Shown in pieces: positions 1-8,669 of a stretch of 64,000 bases of DNA. A program made the translations under genes and the position numbers. Every line of letters begins with the position of its first letter. Position 1 is the first letter of the stretch. This stretch comes from Rubrivivax sp. A210 (lineage in GTDB: Bacteria; Pseudomonadota; Gammaproteobacteria; Burkholderiales; Burkholderiaceae_C): contig NZ_CAJGBN010000045.1 in the NCBI RefSeq assembly GCF_904426505.1, forward strand, positions 124,001-188,000, in the 5' to 3' direction. A model generated the notes under the pieces. It was not told the origin of the DNA. It saw only the letters and a program-made list of their open reading frames with translations, and ran no database searches.

Positions 1-93
1 CGCTGCTGCAACAACGAGTCCGACACCATGTCAACCAGTGCTTGGTGTTCGCGCGCAACACTCCGATAATTCGGGCCCACAGGACATACACAC

Positions 94-1272
94 ATGCTGG
101 TCTGGGAAGACGAAGTCAAGAGCCCCTCGAATCAAGCGCCGCGTTCAGCGATGCCGGTGAATCTGCCGCCGCTGCCGCAGGCCAAGGCCTTTGAGCCCAT
201 GCTCGAAGAGGCCCCGCGGCACCAGCCGGCAACACCTGCCGTGCTGCCCTCCACCCGCCGCGTCAACGCGGCCGACAAGCGCATCATCAACGGCCAGACC
301 GATGTCAATCAGCTGGTGCCGTTCAAGTACAAGTGGGCCTGGGAGAAGTACCTCTCCAGCTGCGCCAACCACTGGATGCCCAACGAGGTCAACATGTCGC
401 GCGACATCGCGACCTGGAAAGACCCGAACGGCCTGACCGAAGACGAGCGCCGCATCATCAAGCGCAACCTCGGCTTCTTCGTCACTGCCGATTCGCTGGC
501 CGCCAACAACATCGTGCTCGGAACTTATCGCCACATCACAGCGCCCGAGTGCCGCCAGTTCCTGCTGCGCCAGGCCTTCGAAGAGGCCATCCACACCCAC
601 GCGTACCAGTACATCGTCGAGAGCCTGGGCCTGGACGAGAGCGAGATCTTCAACGCTTATCACGAGATCGATTCGATCCGCGAGAAGGACGAGTTCCTGA
701 TTCCGTTCATCGACGCCATCATGGACCCGGCCTTCAGGACCGGCACACCCGAGGCCGACCAGACCCTGCTCAAGAGCCTGATCGTCTTCGCCTGCCTGAT
801 GGAAGGCCTGTTCTTCTACGTCGGCTTCACGCAAATCCTCTCGATGGGCCGCCAGAACAAGATGACCGGTGCCGCCGAGCAGTACCAGTACATCCTGCGC
901 GACGAGTCCATGCACTGCAACTTCGGCATCGACCTCATCAACCAGATCAAGCTCGAGAACCCGCAACTGTGGACGCCGGCCTTCAAGGCCGAGATCGTGG
1001 CGCTGTTCGAGAAGGCCGTGGCGCTCGAGTACCGCTATGCCGAGGACACCATGCCGCGCGGCGTGCTGGGCCTCAATGCCTCCATGTTCAAGGGCTATCT
1101 GCGCTACATCGCCAATCGGCGCGCGACGCAGATCGGCCTTACCGCCCTCTACCCCAACGAGGAGAACCCGTTTCCCTGGATGAGCGAGATGATCGACCTC
1201 AAGAAGGAGCGCAACTTCTTCGAGACCCGCGTCATCGACTACCAGACCGGCGGCGCGTTGGCCTGGGACTGA
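94..1272 (+). CDS. nrdB: Ribonucleoside-diphosphate reductase, class Ia small (R2) subunit
   Basis: Makes and houses the diiron-tyrosyl radical that NrdA uses to reduce ribonucleoside diphosphates for DNA synthesis. The 392-residue product has all R2 ligands by pattern: D133 (TADSL), E164 and H167 (EEAIH), radical Tyr171, E237 (CLMEG), E271 and H274 (DESMH). The first ~60 residues are a Pro/Ala-rich extension before the ferritin-like core. An AGGA at 81-84 supports the ATG at 94. nrdA is expected upstream but lies outside the window; bases 1-93 hold no recognisable gene. Family identity is very secure. Confidence 0.97.
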   Translation: MLVWEDEVKSPSNQAPRSAMPVNLPPLPQAKAFEPMLEEAPRHQPATPAVLPSTRRVNAADKRIINGQTDVNQLVPFKYKWAWEKYLSSCANHWMPNEVNMSRDIATWKDPNGLTEDERRIIKRNLGFFVTADSLAANNIVLGTYRHITAPECRQFLLRQAFEEAIHTHAYQYIVESLGLDESEIFNAYHEIDSIREKDEFLIPFIDAIMDPAFRTGTPEADQTLLKSLIVFACLMEGLFFYVGFTQILSMGRQNKMTGAAEQYQYILRDESMHCNFGIDLINQIKLENPQLWTPAFKAEIVALFEKAVALEYRYAEDTMPRGVLGLNASMFKGYLRYIANRRATQIGLTALYPNEENPFPWMSEMIDLKKERNFFETRVIDYQTGGALAWD

Positions 1273-1314
1273 TGAAGCAACAGTCCCACATGGCCCACAC
1301 ACCGCGGCACTGCC

Positions 1315-1348
1315 ATGCACCCAGGCCCCTTGCGGGGTCGTGGTGCAT
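1315..1348. other. Inverted repeat downstream of nrdB
   Basis: ATGCACC (1315-1321) and GGTGCAT (1342-1348) form perfect 7-bp arms around an inner CCCC/GGGG pairing. No T-run follows, so a factor-independent terminator is not well supported. It could still protect or punctuate the nrdB transcript. A second perfect hairpin, GCCGGGC-AAGG-GCCCGGC, lies at 1443-1460, so the whole 1273-1538 gap before the H1-like gene is structured. No gene was seen in this gap. Confidence 0.45.
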
Positions 1349-1538
1349 TGCGCGGTATTGAGAGATCAAGAATGGCGAGCCAAGGCAGGCAGCAGACCGG
1401 CTGGGCGCTCGCAACCCCGTTCACCGCACTGGGGCAACGGTTGCCGGGCAAGGGCCCGGCAGCAGACCACCGGGCGATGAATCTCCGGGCTGCCGCAGGC
1501 GGCGCGGAGTCTTTTGCAACTTGATCAAGGAGATCGTT

Positions 1539-1949
1539 ATGGCAACTGCAAAGAAGGCCGCTCCGGCCAAGAAGGCCGCCGCGAAGAAGGCCGCTCCGGC
1601 CAAGAAGGCTGCCCCTGCCAAGAAGGCTGCTGCGAAGAAGGCGGCCCCGGCGAAGAAGGCGGCTCCGGCAAAGAAGGCCGCCCCGGCCAAGAAGGCTGCC
1701 GCGAAGAAGGCCGCTCCGGCCAAGAAGGCCGCTGCGAAGAAGGCTGCTCCCGCGAAGAAGGCCGCTCCGGCCAAGAAGGCGGCAACGACGAAGAAGCCTA
1801 CCGCGAAAAAGCCGGCGGCCAAGAAGGCGGCCAAGAAGCCTGCCGCACCCACCGCCCCTGCGGCACCTGCGGCCCCTGCTTCCGCCCCCGCGAAGACCAC
1901 GTTGAACCCGGCTGCGGCATGGCCGTTTCCGACGGGCAACAAGCCGTAG
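1539..1949 (+). CDS. Histone H1-like, lysine/alanine-repeat DNA-binding protein
   Basis: A 136-residue basic protein made almost wholly of KKAAPAKKAA-type repeats (residues ~4-115), then an Ala/Pro stretch and a C-terminal signature resembling LNPAAAWPFPTG. That ending is shared by many Burkholderiales H1-like proteins. Such proteins resemble the C-terminal tail of eukaryotic H1 (HctB/AlgP type) and bind DNA without strong sequence preference; a nucleoid-compaction role is inferred. I chose ATG 1539 because AAGGAG at 1527-1532 precedes it by 6 nt; an in-frame TTG at 1521 has no such site. The repeat DNA invites length change by slippage. Confidence 0.9.
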   Translation: MATAKKAAPAKKAAAKKAAPAKKAAPAKKAAAKKAAPAKKAAPAKKAAPAKKAAAKKAAPAKKAAAKKAAPAKKAAPAKKAATTKKPTAKKPAAKKAAKKPAAPTAPAAPAAPASAPAKTTLNPAAAWPFPTGNKP

Positions 1950-1995
1950 TGAGAGTTGGCGAAGGGTGCAAGTCCTTCGCCAAGTCGAAGTATCA

Positions 1996-2022
1996 AGCCC
2001 GGCAAATGCTGGGCTCTTTTTT
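1996..2022 (+). terminator. Rho-independent terminator of the H1-like gene
   Basis: AGCCCGGC (1996-2003), loop AAAT, GCTGGGCT (2008-2015; one G-U pair), then C and six T (2017-2022). A second GC-rich hairpin, GGCGAAGG/CCTTCGCC, lies just before it, near 1957-1981. The pair separates the H1-like gene from the low-GC gene that follows. Confidence 0.85.
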
Positions 2023-2074
2023 GTTTGGCTGTATCCCAATTCGTAGTTGCATTGCGAAGAATGGGGAGCGCTTT

Positions 2075-3184
2075 ATGACCTCTCTGCTTGTTTCGAAGAT
2101 TCAGGCGAAACTTCGGGGCGCCCTATCGCCCGATGCCCGAGCGCTGCTGCTGGCTGAACTCGCCTGCTATTTTGCTCGAACAGGTGAATTCGAGGAAGCC
2201 GAGCGCATTCGTGGCGAACTGCGTTTGGCGTACGCAGACGCCCGGTCTGCTCCAGTTTCGATCATGATAATGATCGCTGAAGCGCTGTTACTCTATTTCA
2301 AAGAGCTGAATCCTGGCGCGAGAGATCGCATGCTTAGGGCAAACCTGCTTAGTAGAGCATTTGAGGAGCAGCGCTTGGCGTCTTTGTCGTCCGCATGGCT
2401 TTCTCATATTGATTTCAATCAGGGTAGATATGATTCAATGGTGTCCGCCATGAATTCAGCATTTGAGGGTGCGAGTGCGGACGACGGGTCAGCTATGTGT
2501 CGAGTTGCGGTGGTTCTCGGAGATGCATTCGCATTTTGTCGAATACCTGAAGAATCAAAGTGGTGGTACGAGCGGGCCCGACAGATTGCAGTTGTATTGG
2601 GGGATCGCGCAACTATTGGAGCATTGACCTACAATAAAGCTGCGCTCCATGTAGCAAATCTTCGATTGTCCGCAATAACTGACGCGGTGAAATTGGATGA
2701 AGTCGCCTTGGCTCGCCGTGAGCTTCAAACGGCGACTGGTTATCAATTTGCTGCTGAGCTTAAGTCGCTTGCTCATTTGTTGACATCGGCAGCAATTGGT
2801 GTGGCAATTTTGGAGTCTAGGATCGGTGACGCGCTCGCAATGTTGGATGCACACTTCCTGGAGCGTGAGGTGCCTGCTGGAGCGATAGAAATTGCGCTCC
2901 ATCGCGCCGATCTTGCGATGTGCCTGGCGCTCGTGGGGCGCAATGAAGAGGCCAAATCTAAGTTGATTGAGATGGACCTGCCTGGAGTTGATGCTCTCGG
3001 GGCGGATGATCGAGCGCTAATATATGAGTCACTTTCGCGCGCCGCTGAAGAAATTGGAATGTGCAATGAGGCGGCTGATTTTCGCACTAAAGCCCGCGAC
3101 TCACTGCTTGAGCATGCATGCCTCGCGACACAAATAGGTTCGATGATTGCCGTCTGCAGTGGGCTTGGGAAGTCAATTTGCTGA
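2075..3184 (+). CDS. Hypothetical helical-repeat (TPR-like) protein, low-GC orphan
   Basis: A 369-residue predicted cytoplasmic protein without signal peptide or membrane segment. It is rich in Ala/Leu helices with TPR-like spacing (for example ARTGEFEEAERI near residue 35 and a similar NEEAKSKL unit near 305). I do not recognise a family. ATG 2075 is preceded by GGGGAG (2063-2068) at 6-nt spacing; the open frame runs further upstream but only as a shadow of the H1-like gene. The DNA is clearly more AT-rich than its neighbours and uses AT-ending codons (ATT, TTT, AAA), which suggests acquisition by transfer. It sits between a terminator and purE. A role as a protein-protein scaffold is only a guess from the fold. 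Confidence 0.7.
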   Translation: MTSLLVSKIQAKLRGALSPDARALLLAELACYFARTGEFEEAERIRGELRLAYADARSAPVSIMIMIAEALLLYFKELNPGARDRMLRANLLSRAFEEQRLASLSSAWLSHIDFNQGRYDSMVSAMNSAFEGASADDGSAMCRVAVVLGDAFAFCRIPEESKWWYERARQIAVVLGDRATIGALTYNKAALHVANLRLSAITDAVKLDEVALARRELQTATGYQFAAELKSLAHLLTSAAIGVAILESRIGDALAMLDAHFLEREVPAGAIEIALHRADLAMCLALVGRNEEAKSKLIEMDLPGVDALGADDRALIYESLSRAAEEIGMCNEAADFRTKARDSLLEHACLATQIGSMIAVCSGLGKSIC

Positions 3185-3224
3185 CCAAGGCGTCGAGCTT
3201 TTTCTAATGAGTACTTGAATACAA

Positions 3225-3725
3225 ATGCAAAAAGGCGTCTCCCCTAAAATTGCCCTCCTAATGGGCTCATCCAGCGACTGGGACACCATGAGCCATGCGG
3301 CGGCGATCCTGGCTGAGTTCGGCGTGCCATTCGAGAAGCTCGTCGTTTCGGCCCATCGCATGCCCGACGAGATGTTTGCATTTGCCGAACAGGCGCAGGC
3401 GCGGGGCTTGCGGGCCATCATTGCCGGGGCCGGTGGTGCGGCGCATTTGCCGGGCATGCTCGCTGCCAAGACCGCGGTGCCGGTGCTGGGCGTGCCGGTG
3501 GCCAGCAAGCATCTCAGTGGGGTCGATTCGCTCTATTCCATCGTGCAAATGCCCAAGGGTGTGCCGGTGGCCACTTTCGCCATCGGCGCCGCGGGGGCGG
3601 CCAATGCGGCGCTGTTCGCGGTGGCGATGCTGGCCAGCGGTGACGAGGCATTGCGTCAGAAGCTGCTGGACTTCCGCACCCGCCAGACAGCCGTTGCACG
3701 GGCCATGACCCAGGATCTGAAATGA
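3225..3725 (+). CDS. purE: N5-carboxyaminoimidazole ribonucleotide mutase
   Basis: Class I PurE: moves the carboxylate of N5-CAIR to give CAIR in purine synthesis, downstream of PurK. The 166 residues have GSSSDW (14-19), the catalytic-loop SAHR (42-45), and the Gly/Ala-rich GAGGAAHLPGM stretch, all diagnostic. The start has only a weak ribosome-binding site. Its stop overlaps the purK start as ATGA, so the two are translationally coupled. Confidence 0.97.
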   Translation: MQKGVSPKIALLMGSSSDWDTMSHAAAILAEFGVPFEKLVVSAHRMPDEMFAFAEQAQARGLRAIIAGAGGAAHLPGMLAAKTAVPVLGVPVASKHLSGVDSLYSIVQMPKGVPVATFAIGAAGAANAALFAVAMLASGDEALRQKLLDFRTRQTAVARAMTQDLK

Positions 3726-4924
3726 GTGCCGCCCCGAATTCGAATCGGCCTGCCGCCGATCACATGGCCGCCGTCGGCGCGCCCACGCTCGGCGTGCTGG
3801 GTGGCGGCCAGCTTGGCCGCATGTTCGTACACGCGGCCCAGGTGCATGGCTTTCGCGTCAGCGTGCTCGAACCCGATGCCGCCAGCCCGGCCGGCGGTGC
3901 TGCCGAGCGCCACCTGCGCGCGGCCTATGGCGACGAGGCAGCCCTGGCCGAACTGGCGCGGCATTGCCTGGCGGTGACCACCGAGTTCGAGAACGTCCCG
4001 GCCGCCGCACTGCGCCGCCTGGCGGCCGACTGCCCGGTGGCGCCGCCGGCCGCTGCGGTCGAGGTCTGCCAGCACCGCGCGCTCGAGAAGCAGTGTTTCG
4101 CCGCCGCCGGCGTGCCCTGCGCACCTCATGCCCTGATCGCCAGCGCCGCCGAGGCCGCATCGGCCGCACTGGCGCCATTGCTGCCCGGCATCCTCAAGAC
4201 CGCCAGCCTGGGCTACGACGGCAAGGGCCAGCTTGGCGTTGCCACGCTGCAGGATCTGCCTGCGGCCTGGGCGGCGCTGGGCGGCGTGCCCTGTGTGCTC
4301 GAACGCCGCCTGCCGCTGGCGCGCGAGCTGAGCGTCATCGTGGCGCGCGGGCGCGATGGCCAGACGGTACACCTGCCGCCGCAGCAGAACCTCCACCGCG
4401 ACGGCATCCTCGCCGTGACCCAGGTGCCGGCGCCCGACATCGCCGCCGCCACCGCGGCGCGCGCCGTTGCATGGGCCGAGGGCCTGGCCGCCACGTTGTC
4501 CTATGTCGGCGTGCTCTGCGTCGAGTTCTTCCTGCTGCAGGACGGCTCGCTGGTGGCCAACGAGATGGCGCCGCGCCCGCACAACTCGGGCCACTACAGC
4601 ATCGATGCCTGCGACGTCTCGCAGTTCGACCTGCAGGTGCGCACGCTCGCCGGCCTGCCGCTGGTGGCGCCGCGCCAGCATTCTGCGGCGGTGATGCTCA
4701 ACTTGCTTGGCGACCTCTGGTTCGATGGCGAGAGCCACACGCCGCGCACGCCAGATTGGGCCGCGGTGCTGGCGCTGGCGGGCGCGCGCCTGCACCTGTA
4801 TGGCAAGGCCGAACCGCGGCGTGGGCGCAAGATGGGGCATCTCACGGTGACGGCGGCCGATGCCGCGTCGGCGCGCGCCGTGGCCTTGCAGGCCGCTGCA
4901 CGCCTGGGCCTGCCGGCCTTCTAG
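3722..4924 (+). CDS. purK: 5-(carboxyamino)imidazole ribonucleotide synthase
   Basis: ATP-grasp enzyme that carboxylates AIR to N5-CAIR with ATP and bicarbonate, making the substrate of PurE. The 400 residues begin with a short extension, then GGGQLGRM (~29-36), the ATP-grasp segment with GYDGKGQ, and EMAPRPHNSGH near residue 280, the substrate-binding signature. ATG 3722 overlaps the purE stop by 4 nt. Length and motifs are normal. Confidence 0.97.
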   Translation: MSAAPNSNRPAADHMAAVGAPTLGVLGGGQLGRMFVHAAQVHGFRVSVLEPDAASPAGGAAERHLRAAYGDEAALAELARHCLAVTTEFENVPAAALRRLAADCPVAPPAAAVEVCQHRALEKQCFAAAGVPCAPHALIASAAEAASAALAPLLPGILKTASLGYDGKGQLGVATLQDLPAAWAALGGVPCVLERRLPLARELSVIVARGRDGQTVHLPPQQNLHRDGILAVTQVPAPDIAAATAARAVAWAEGLAATLSYVGVLCVEFFLLQDGSLVANEMAPRPHNSGHYSIDACDVSQFDLQVRTLAGLPLVAPRQHSAAVMLNLLGDLWFDGESHTPRTPDWAAVLALAGARLHLYGKAEPRRGRKMGHLTVTAADAASARAVALQAAARLGLPAF

Positions 4925-4928
4925 CACC

Positions 4929-5918
4929 ATGACCATCTTCGCCGGCACCGATGCGGCCGCGCTGCGGGCCGCAGCCGACGTCCTGGCTCGGGGTGGCCTG
5001 GTCGGCTTCCCCACCGAGACGGTCTACGGCCTGGGTGCGCGCGCCGATGACGATGGTGCGGTGGCCGGCATCTATGCGGCCAAGGGCCGGCCGGCCGACC
5101 ACCCGTTGATCGTTCATGTGGCCAGCCGCGACGCCGTGGATTTGTTCGCCGCGTCGGTGGACGATGGCGCGCGGCGCCTGATGGACGCCTGCTGGCCCGG
5201 CCCGCTGACGCTGATCCTGCCGCGCCGACCAGGACATGGTGAGGCCGCGGCCGCGGGCCAGGACAGCATCGGCTTGCGCATGCCAGCCCACCCGGTGGCG
5301 CAGGCGCTGTTGCAGGCGGCGGCGCGGCGCGGTGTGGCCGGCGTTGCCGCACCCAGCGCCAACCGCTTCGGCCGCATCAGCCCCACCACGGCGGCGCATG
5401 TGGCGGCGGAGTTCGGCGAGGCGCTGCTGGTGCTCGACGGCGGTGCCTGCCCGGTGGGCATCGAATCGGCCATCGTCGATTGCACGCGTCCGCGGCCGGC
5501 GCTCTTGAGGCCGGGCCAGCTGGACAGGCTGCAACTCGAACGACTGCTTGGCCAGTCGCTGGCCGCCCCCGACGCCGCCTCGCCCCGCGCCCCAGGCACG
5601 CTGGAATCGCACTACGCACCGCAGGCGCCGTTGCGGCTGTTCGATACGGCCGAGTTGCGCCTGGCCCTGGACGCCGCTGCTCCGGGAACTGGCGGGCTGG
5701 CCGGGGCCGTCGCGGTATATTCCCGCCTCGTTCCGGCGGCTTCAAAGTCCTGGATGCACAGGCCCATGCCGGCCGACGCCGCGGCGGCGGCCCACGAGTT
5801 GTTCGCGGTGCTGCGAGAGTTCGATGGCGCCGGCGTGGCGGCGATCTGGGTCGAGCAGCCGCCGGCGGGCGCCGCCTGGGACGGCGTGCGAGACCGGCTC
5901 CAGCGCGCCGCCGCCTGA
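4929..5918 (+). CDS. L-threonylcarbamoyladenylate synthase, Sua5 type
   Basis: Makes threonylcarbamoyl-AMP from threonine, bicarbonate and ATP, the first step of tRNA t6A37 synthesis. The 329 residues form a YrdC domain (~5-195) with KGRP (52-55) and SAN, followed by a C-terminal Sua5 domain introduced by APGTLESHY. This is the long Sua5 form rather than short TsaC. ATG 4929 lies 4 nt after the purK stop; earlier in-frame codons lie inside purK. TsaB, a later t6A factor, is encoded 3.7 kb downstream. Confidence 0.93.
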   Translation: MTIFAGTDAAALRAAADVLARGGLVGFPTETVYGLGARADDDGAVAGIYAAKGRPADHPLIVHVASRDAVDLFAASVDDGARRLMDACWPGPLTLILPRRPGHGEAAAAGQDSIGLRMPAHPVAQALLQAAARRGVAGVAAPSANRFGRISPTTAAHVAAEFGEALLVLDGGACPVGIESAIVDCTRPRPALLRPGQLDRLQLERLLGQSLAAPDAASPRAPGTLESHYAPQAPLRLFDTAELRLALDAAAPGTGGLAGAVAVYSRLVPAASKSWMHRPMPADAAAAAHELFAVLREFDGAGVAAIWVEQPPAGAAWDGVRDRLQRAAA

Positions 5919-5969
5919 CGTTCGCGTGGCCGCGCCGGCCGCCCGGCAACCCCCCCTTTCGGAGCACAG

Positions 5970-6935
5970 ATGATCTTCAGCAGCAAGGCCGCCCGGCATG
6001 AGCAGCGCGCCCTGGCCGGGCTGGCCGGCGCAGCAGCGCTGGCGGTTCTGACCTTATTGGCATCGTGTGGCGGCGGCACCTCGCAGTTCGAGACCTTTGT
6101 TCCCGGCCGCGTGCTGGCCTACGGCGACGAGACCAGCGCCCTTACCAGCGACGGCCACCGCTACGGTGTCAACGGGCTCGACACCAGCGGCAATTTCGAC
6201 TGCAGCCTCGAGCCCCTGTGGGTGCAGGAGGTGGCCAGCAGCTACGGCTTCAACTTTGCCGAATGCAATCCCGGCGGCGCCGTGCCGCGTGCGCTGATGT
6301 TTGCCGCCGCCGGCACGCGGGCTGTCGACCTCACGGCGCAGATCGAGCAGCAGGTCGCCACCGGCGGCTTCCGCGACAACGACCTCGCCCTCGTGATGGT
6401 GGGCATCAACGACATCGTCGAGCTCTACCGGCAGTTTCCCGGCCGGCCGCGGGCCGAACTGGTGGCCGAGGCCGGTGGGCGCGGCCGGACGCTGGCGCGC
6501 GCAGTGAACCGCATGGTCTCGCTGGGCGCGCGGGTCATCGTGTCCACCATTCCCGATGTCGGCCAGACGCCTTTTGCCCGTGCCGAGGAGGCCGGCAATT
6601 TCGACAACGCCGGCCGCGCCGCCTTGATGTCGGAGATGAGCGCCGCCTTCAATGAGCAGCTGGGCGTCACCGTGCTGCTCGACGGCCGCTTCGTCGGGCT
6701 GATGCAGGCCGACCTGAGCTTCCAGGGCGCCAACCGCTCGCCGGCCAGCTTCACCCTGACCAATGTCAGCGAAGCCGTCTGCACCGTGGCCCCGCCGGCC
6801 TGCACCACGGCCACCGTGGTGAGCGGGGCGACGCCATCGCTATACCTCTGGGCCGACGGCACGCGCCTGGCGCCTGGTGGCCAGGGCCTGCTGCGGACGC
6901 TGGCGTTGGACCGCGCACGGCGCAATCCCTTCTAG
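5970..6935 (+). CDS. SGNH/GDSL-like lipoprotein with altered active site
   Basis: A 321-residue predicted outer-membrane lipoprotein. The signal peptide ends in a LASC lipobox (Cys33). The mature part has the SGNH block-I position as GDE (52-54) instead of GDS and block III as GIND (145-148). The block-V region reads DGTR where DGTH is usual. The nucleophile Ser and the catalytic His therefore both look replaced, which argues against ordinary esterase activity; I recall GDE forms as recurring in Burkholderiales relatives. It follows sua5 by 51 nt and may be co-transcribed. Function unknown. Confidence 0.75.
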   Translation: MIFSSKAARHEQRALAGLAGAAALAVLTLLASCGGGTSQFETFVPGRVLAYGDETSALTSDGHRYGVNGLDTSGNFDCSLEPLWVQEVASSYGFNFAECNPGGAVPRALMFAAAGTRAVDLTAQIEQQVATGGFRDNDLALVMVGINDIVELYRQFPGRPRAELVAEAGGRGRTLARAVNRMVSLGARVIVSTIPDVGQTPFARAEEAGNFDNAGRAALMSEMSAAFNEQLGVTVLLDGRFVGLMQADLSFQGANRSPASFTLTNVSEAVCTVAPPACTTATVVSGATPSLYLWADGTRLAPGGQGLLRTLALDRARRNPF

Positions 6936-7140
6936 GCTTCGTACAGCCCCGGATTTCCCACGCCGGGCCCGGCGCCAGCCGGCTTGCTGCCGTGGTTTTG
7001 TTCAATGTCGAATGACCGAGCTTTTTGCGCCGTCGTTCGCATCCGACCGAGACCCGCGCGGGGATTCCGAGACCCCATTCGATCCGGGCGTTGACGGCCT
7101 TTCCGATGTCGTCATCGTCCTAACAGGTCGGTCCCGGTGA

Positions 7141-8637
7141 TCAGCGCGTGAATTCGGGCGTTTCGCGCAGGGTCCATTGCACCAGGGCATCAAGGGCCGG
7201 GCGCGCGGCGTTGGCCTGGGCGTGGTTGACGACGGCCACCACGACAAGCCGGCGCCCATTGGGCGTCAGCACATAGCCGGCCACGCCCGCCACGTCGCGC
7301 AGGCTGCCGGTCTTCAGATGGGCGCGGCCCGGCGCCGCTCGTGAGCGGCGCAGCGTGCCGTCCAGGCCCGAGATCGGCAGCGACGACATCAGCTCGCTCA
7401 TCACCGGGCTGTCCCAGGCCTGCAGCAGCAACCGGGCCAGGCGCTGGGCGCTGATGCGGGTGTTGCGCGACAGGCCCGAGCCGTTGTCGATGACGAGATC
7501 GTCGCCTTGGCCACTGACGCCACCGCCGAAGCCGCCCGTGCGCTGAGCCAGCCAGCGCGTCAAGAGCGCGCGTGCTGCGTCGGGCGTGGCCGCCTCATTG
7601 GGTGCGGCCTCGCGCGCCAGGGTCAGGAAGAGCTGCTGCGCCATCAGGTTGTTGCTCTGCTTGTTGATGTCGCGCACGATCTCGGCCAGCGGCGGCGAGC
7701 GCAGCTCGAAGCTGGGCCTGGCGTCGGCGGGCGACGGCCCTTCGCGCACCACGCCATGCAGCACGCCGCCCAGGCCGCGCCACAGCGTCGCCATCAGGCG
7801 CGCGTCGTAGCTGGCCGGCTGCGGATCGGCCACGGCCCAGGTCTGTTCGCCGCAACTGGCCGGGTAGCTGCCGGCAAATCGCGTGCGGCCGGGCTCGAAG
7901 CTGGCCTTGAGCGCGGCGCGCCAGTCGTCGCAAGGGCCGGCGGTCAGTGGCACGCTGGCGTTTACCTGGGTGCCGTCCAGCGCCGGCTCGGCCGCCACCC
8001 GCGCCACGCCGGCCGCGGCATCGGGCACGAAGCCGTAGAGCACCGAGCGGAAGTTGAACAGCAGCGCCGCCGGGCGAACGTTGTAGGGCCGCAGCGGTTC
8101 GCCGTCGAAATCGCCCGGCGCCGCCTCGGGCAGGGCGAAGGCGCTGCCGTCGAGCACGATGTCGCCGCGGATCTCGCGCACGCCCAGTTGCTGCACGCGG
8201 CGGAGCATCAGCCACAGGCGCTCGAGCACCAGGCGCGGGTCGCCGCTGCCCTTGATAAAGAGCGAGCCCTCGAGCACGCCGTCCTTCAGCGGTCCGGCCA
8301 GCCACACCGGCGTGGCCCAGGTCCAGGCCGGGCCCAGGCGGTCGAGCGCGGCATAGGTGGTGAGGAGCTTGGTCAGCGAGGCCGGGTTGAGGGGCCGCCG
8401 TTCCTGCCAGGCCAGGAGCGGGCGGCCATGGGTGGTGTCGACCACGGCCACCGACATCGCCTCGGCCGGCACGCCGGCCTGCTGCAGGGCCGCCAGCACC
8501 TGAGGCGGCAGGCTGGTTGCGGCACGGGCCGCCGGGGCCAGCGCGGCCAGGCTGATCAGCGCGGCGGCGCAGCGCGCTCGCCCGCCCGCCCACGGGCCCG
8601 GGCGGCTTCCGGTCCGGGTTGCACACGCCATGCGCAT
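7141..8637 (-). CDS. dacB: D-alanyl-D-alanine carboxypeptidase/endopeptidase (PBP4 family, S13)
   Basis: Periplasmic penicillin-binding protein that trims or cleaves peptidoglycan peptide bridges. From ATG 8637 the product is 498 residues with an Ala-rich signal peptide, SxxK as SLTK (~residue 90), SxN as SNN, and a KTG triad (HLKTGS) near the C-terminus. ATG 8631 is an equal alternative; a GTG at 8679 would overlap the divergent tsaB and is less likely. Its 3' end abuts the 6936-7140 gap, where I see no supportable gene. Confidence 0.93.
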   Translation of the reverse strand: MRMACATRTGSRPGPWAGGRARCAAALISLAALAPAARAATSLPPQVLAALQQAGVPAEAMSVAVVDTTHGRPLLAWQERRPLNPASLTKLLTTYAALDRLGPAWTWATPVWLAGPLKDGVLEGSLFIKGSGDPRLVLERLWLMLRRVQQLGVREIRGDIVLDGSAFALPEAAPGDFDGEPLRPYNVRPAALLFNFRSVLYGFVPDAAAGVARVAAEPALDGTQVNASVPLTAGPCDDWRAALKASFEPGRTRFAGSYPASCGEQTWAVADPQPASYDARLMATLWRGLGGVLHGVVREGPSPADARPSFELRSPPLAEIVRDINKQSNNLMAQQLFLTLAREAAPNEAATPDAARALLTRWLAQRTGGFGGGVSGQGDDLVIDNGSGLSRNTRISAQRLARLLLQAWDSPVMSELMSSLPISGLDGTLRRSRAAPGRAHLKTGSLRDVAGVAGYVLTPNGRRLVVVAVVNHAQANAARPALDALVQWTLRETPEFTR

Positions 8638-8669
8638 GGCGGCGATGATCGCACGGCTAAACTGAATCC

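Noticed and set aside
145..1320. Long antisense open frame opposite nrdB (similar ones opposite purK, ahcY, glmS, xerC)
   Set aside because: High-GC codon bias leaves the opposite strand open. Products are Arg/Ala/Gly-rich without family patterns, and the sense genes are certain.
1550..1830. CRISPR-like repeat array
   Set aside because: The regular repeats are codons of the Lys/Ala-rich protein, with no unique spacers.
1514..3184. One 556-codon frame joining the H1-like gene region to the helical-repeat gene
   Set aside because: Its first part is a frame-shifted shadow of the H1-like gene. A terminator lies in the middle, and ATG 2075 has its own ribosome-binding site.
7012..7140. 42-residue acidic open frame ending back-to-back with dacB
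   Set aside because: No ribosome-binding site and no recognised family; chance is enough to explain it.
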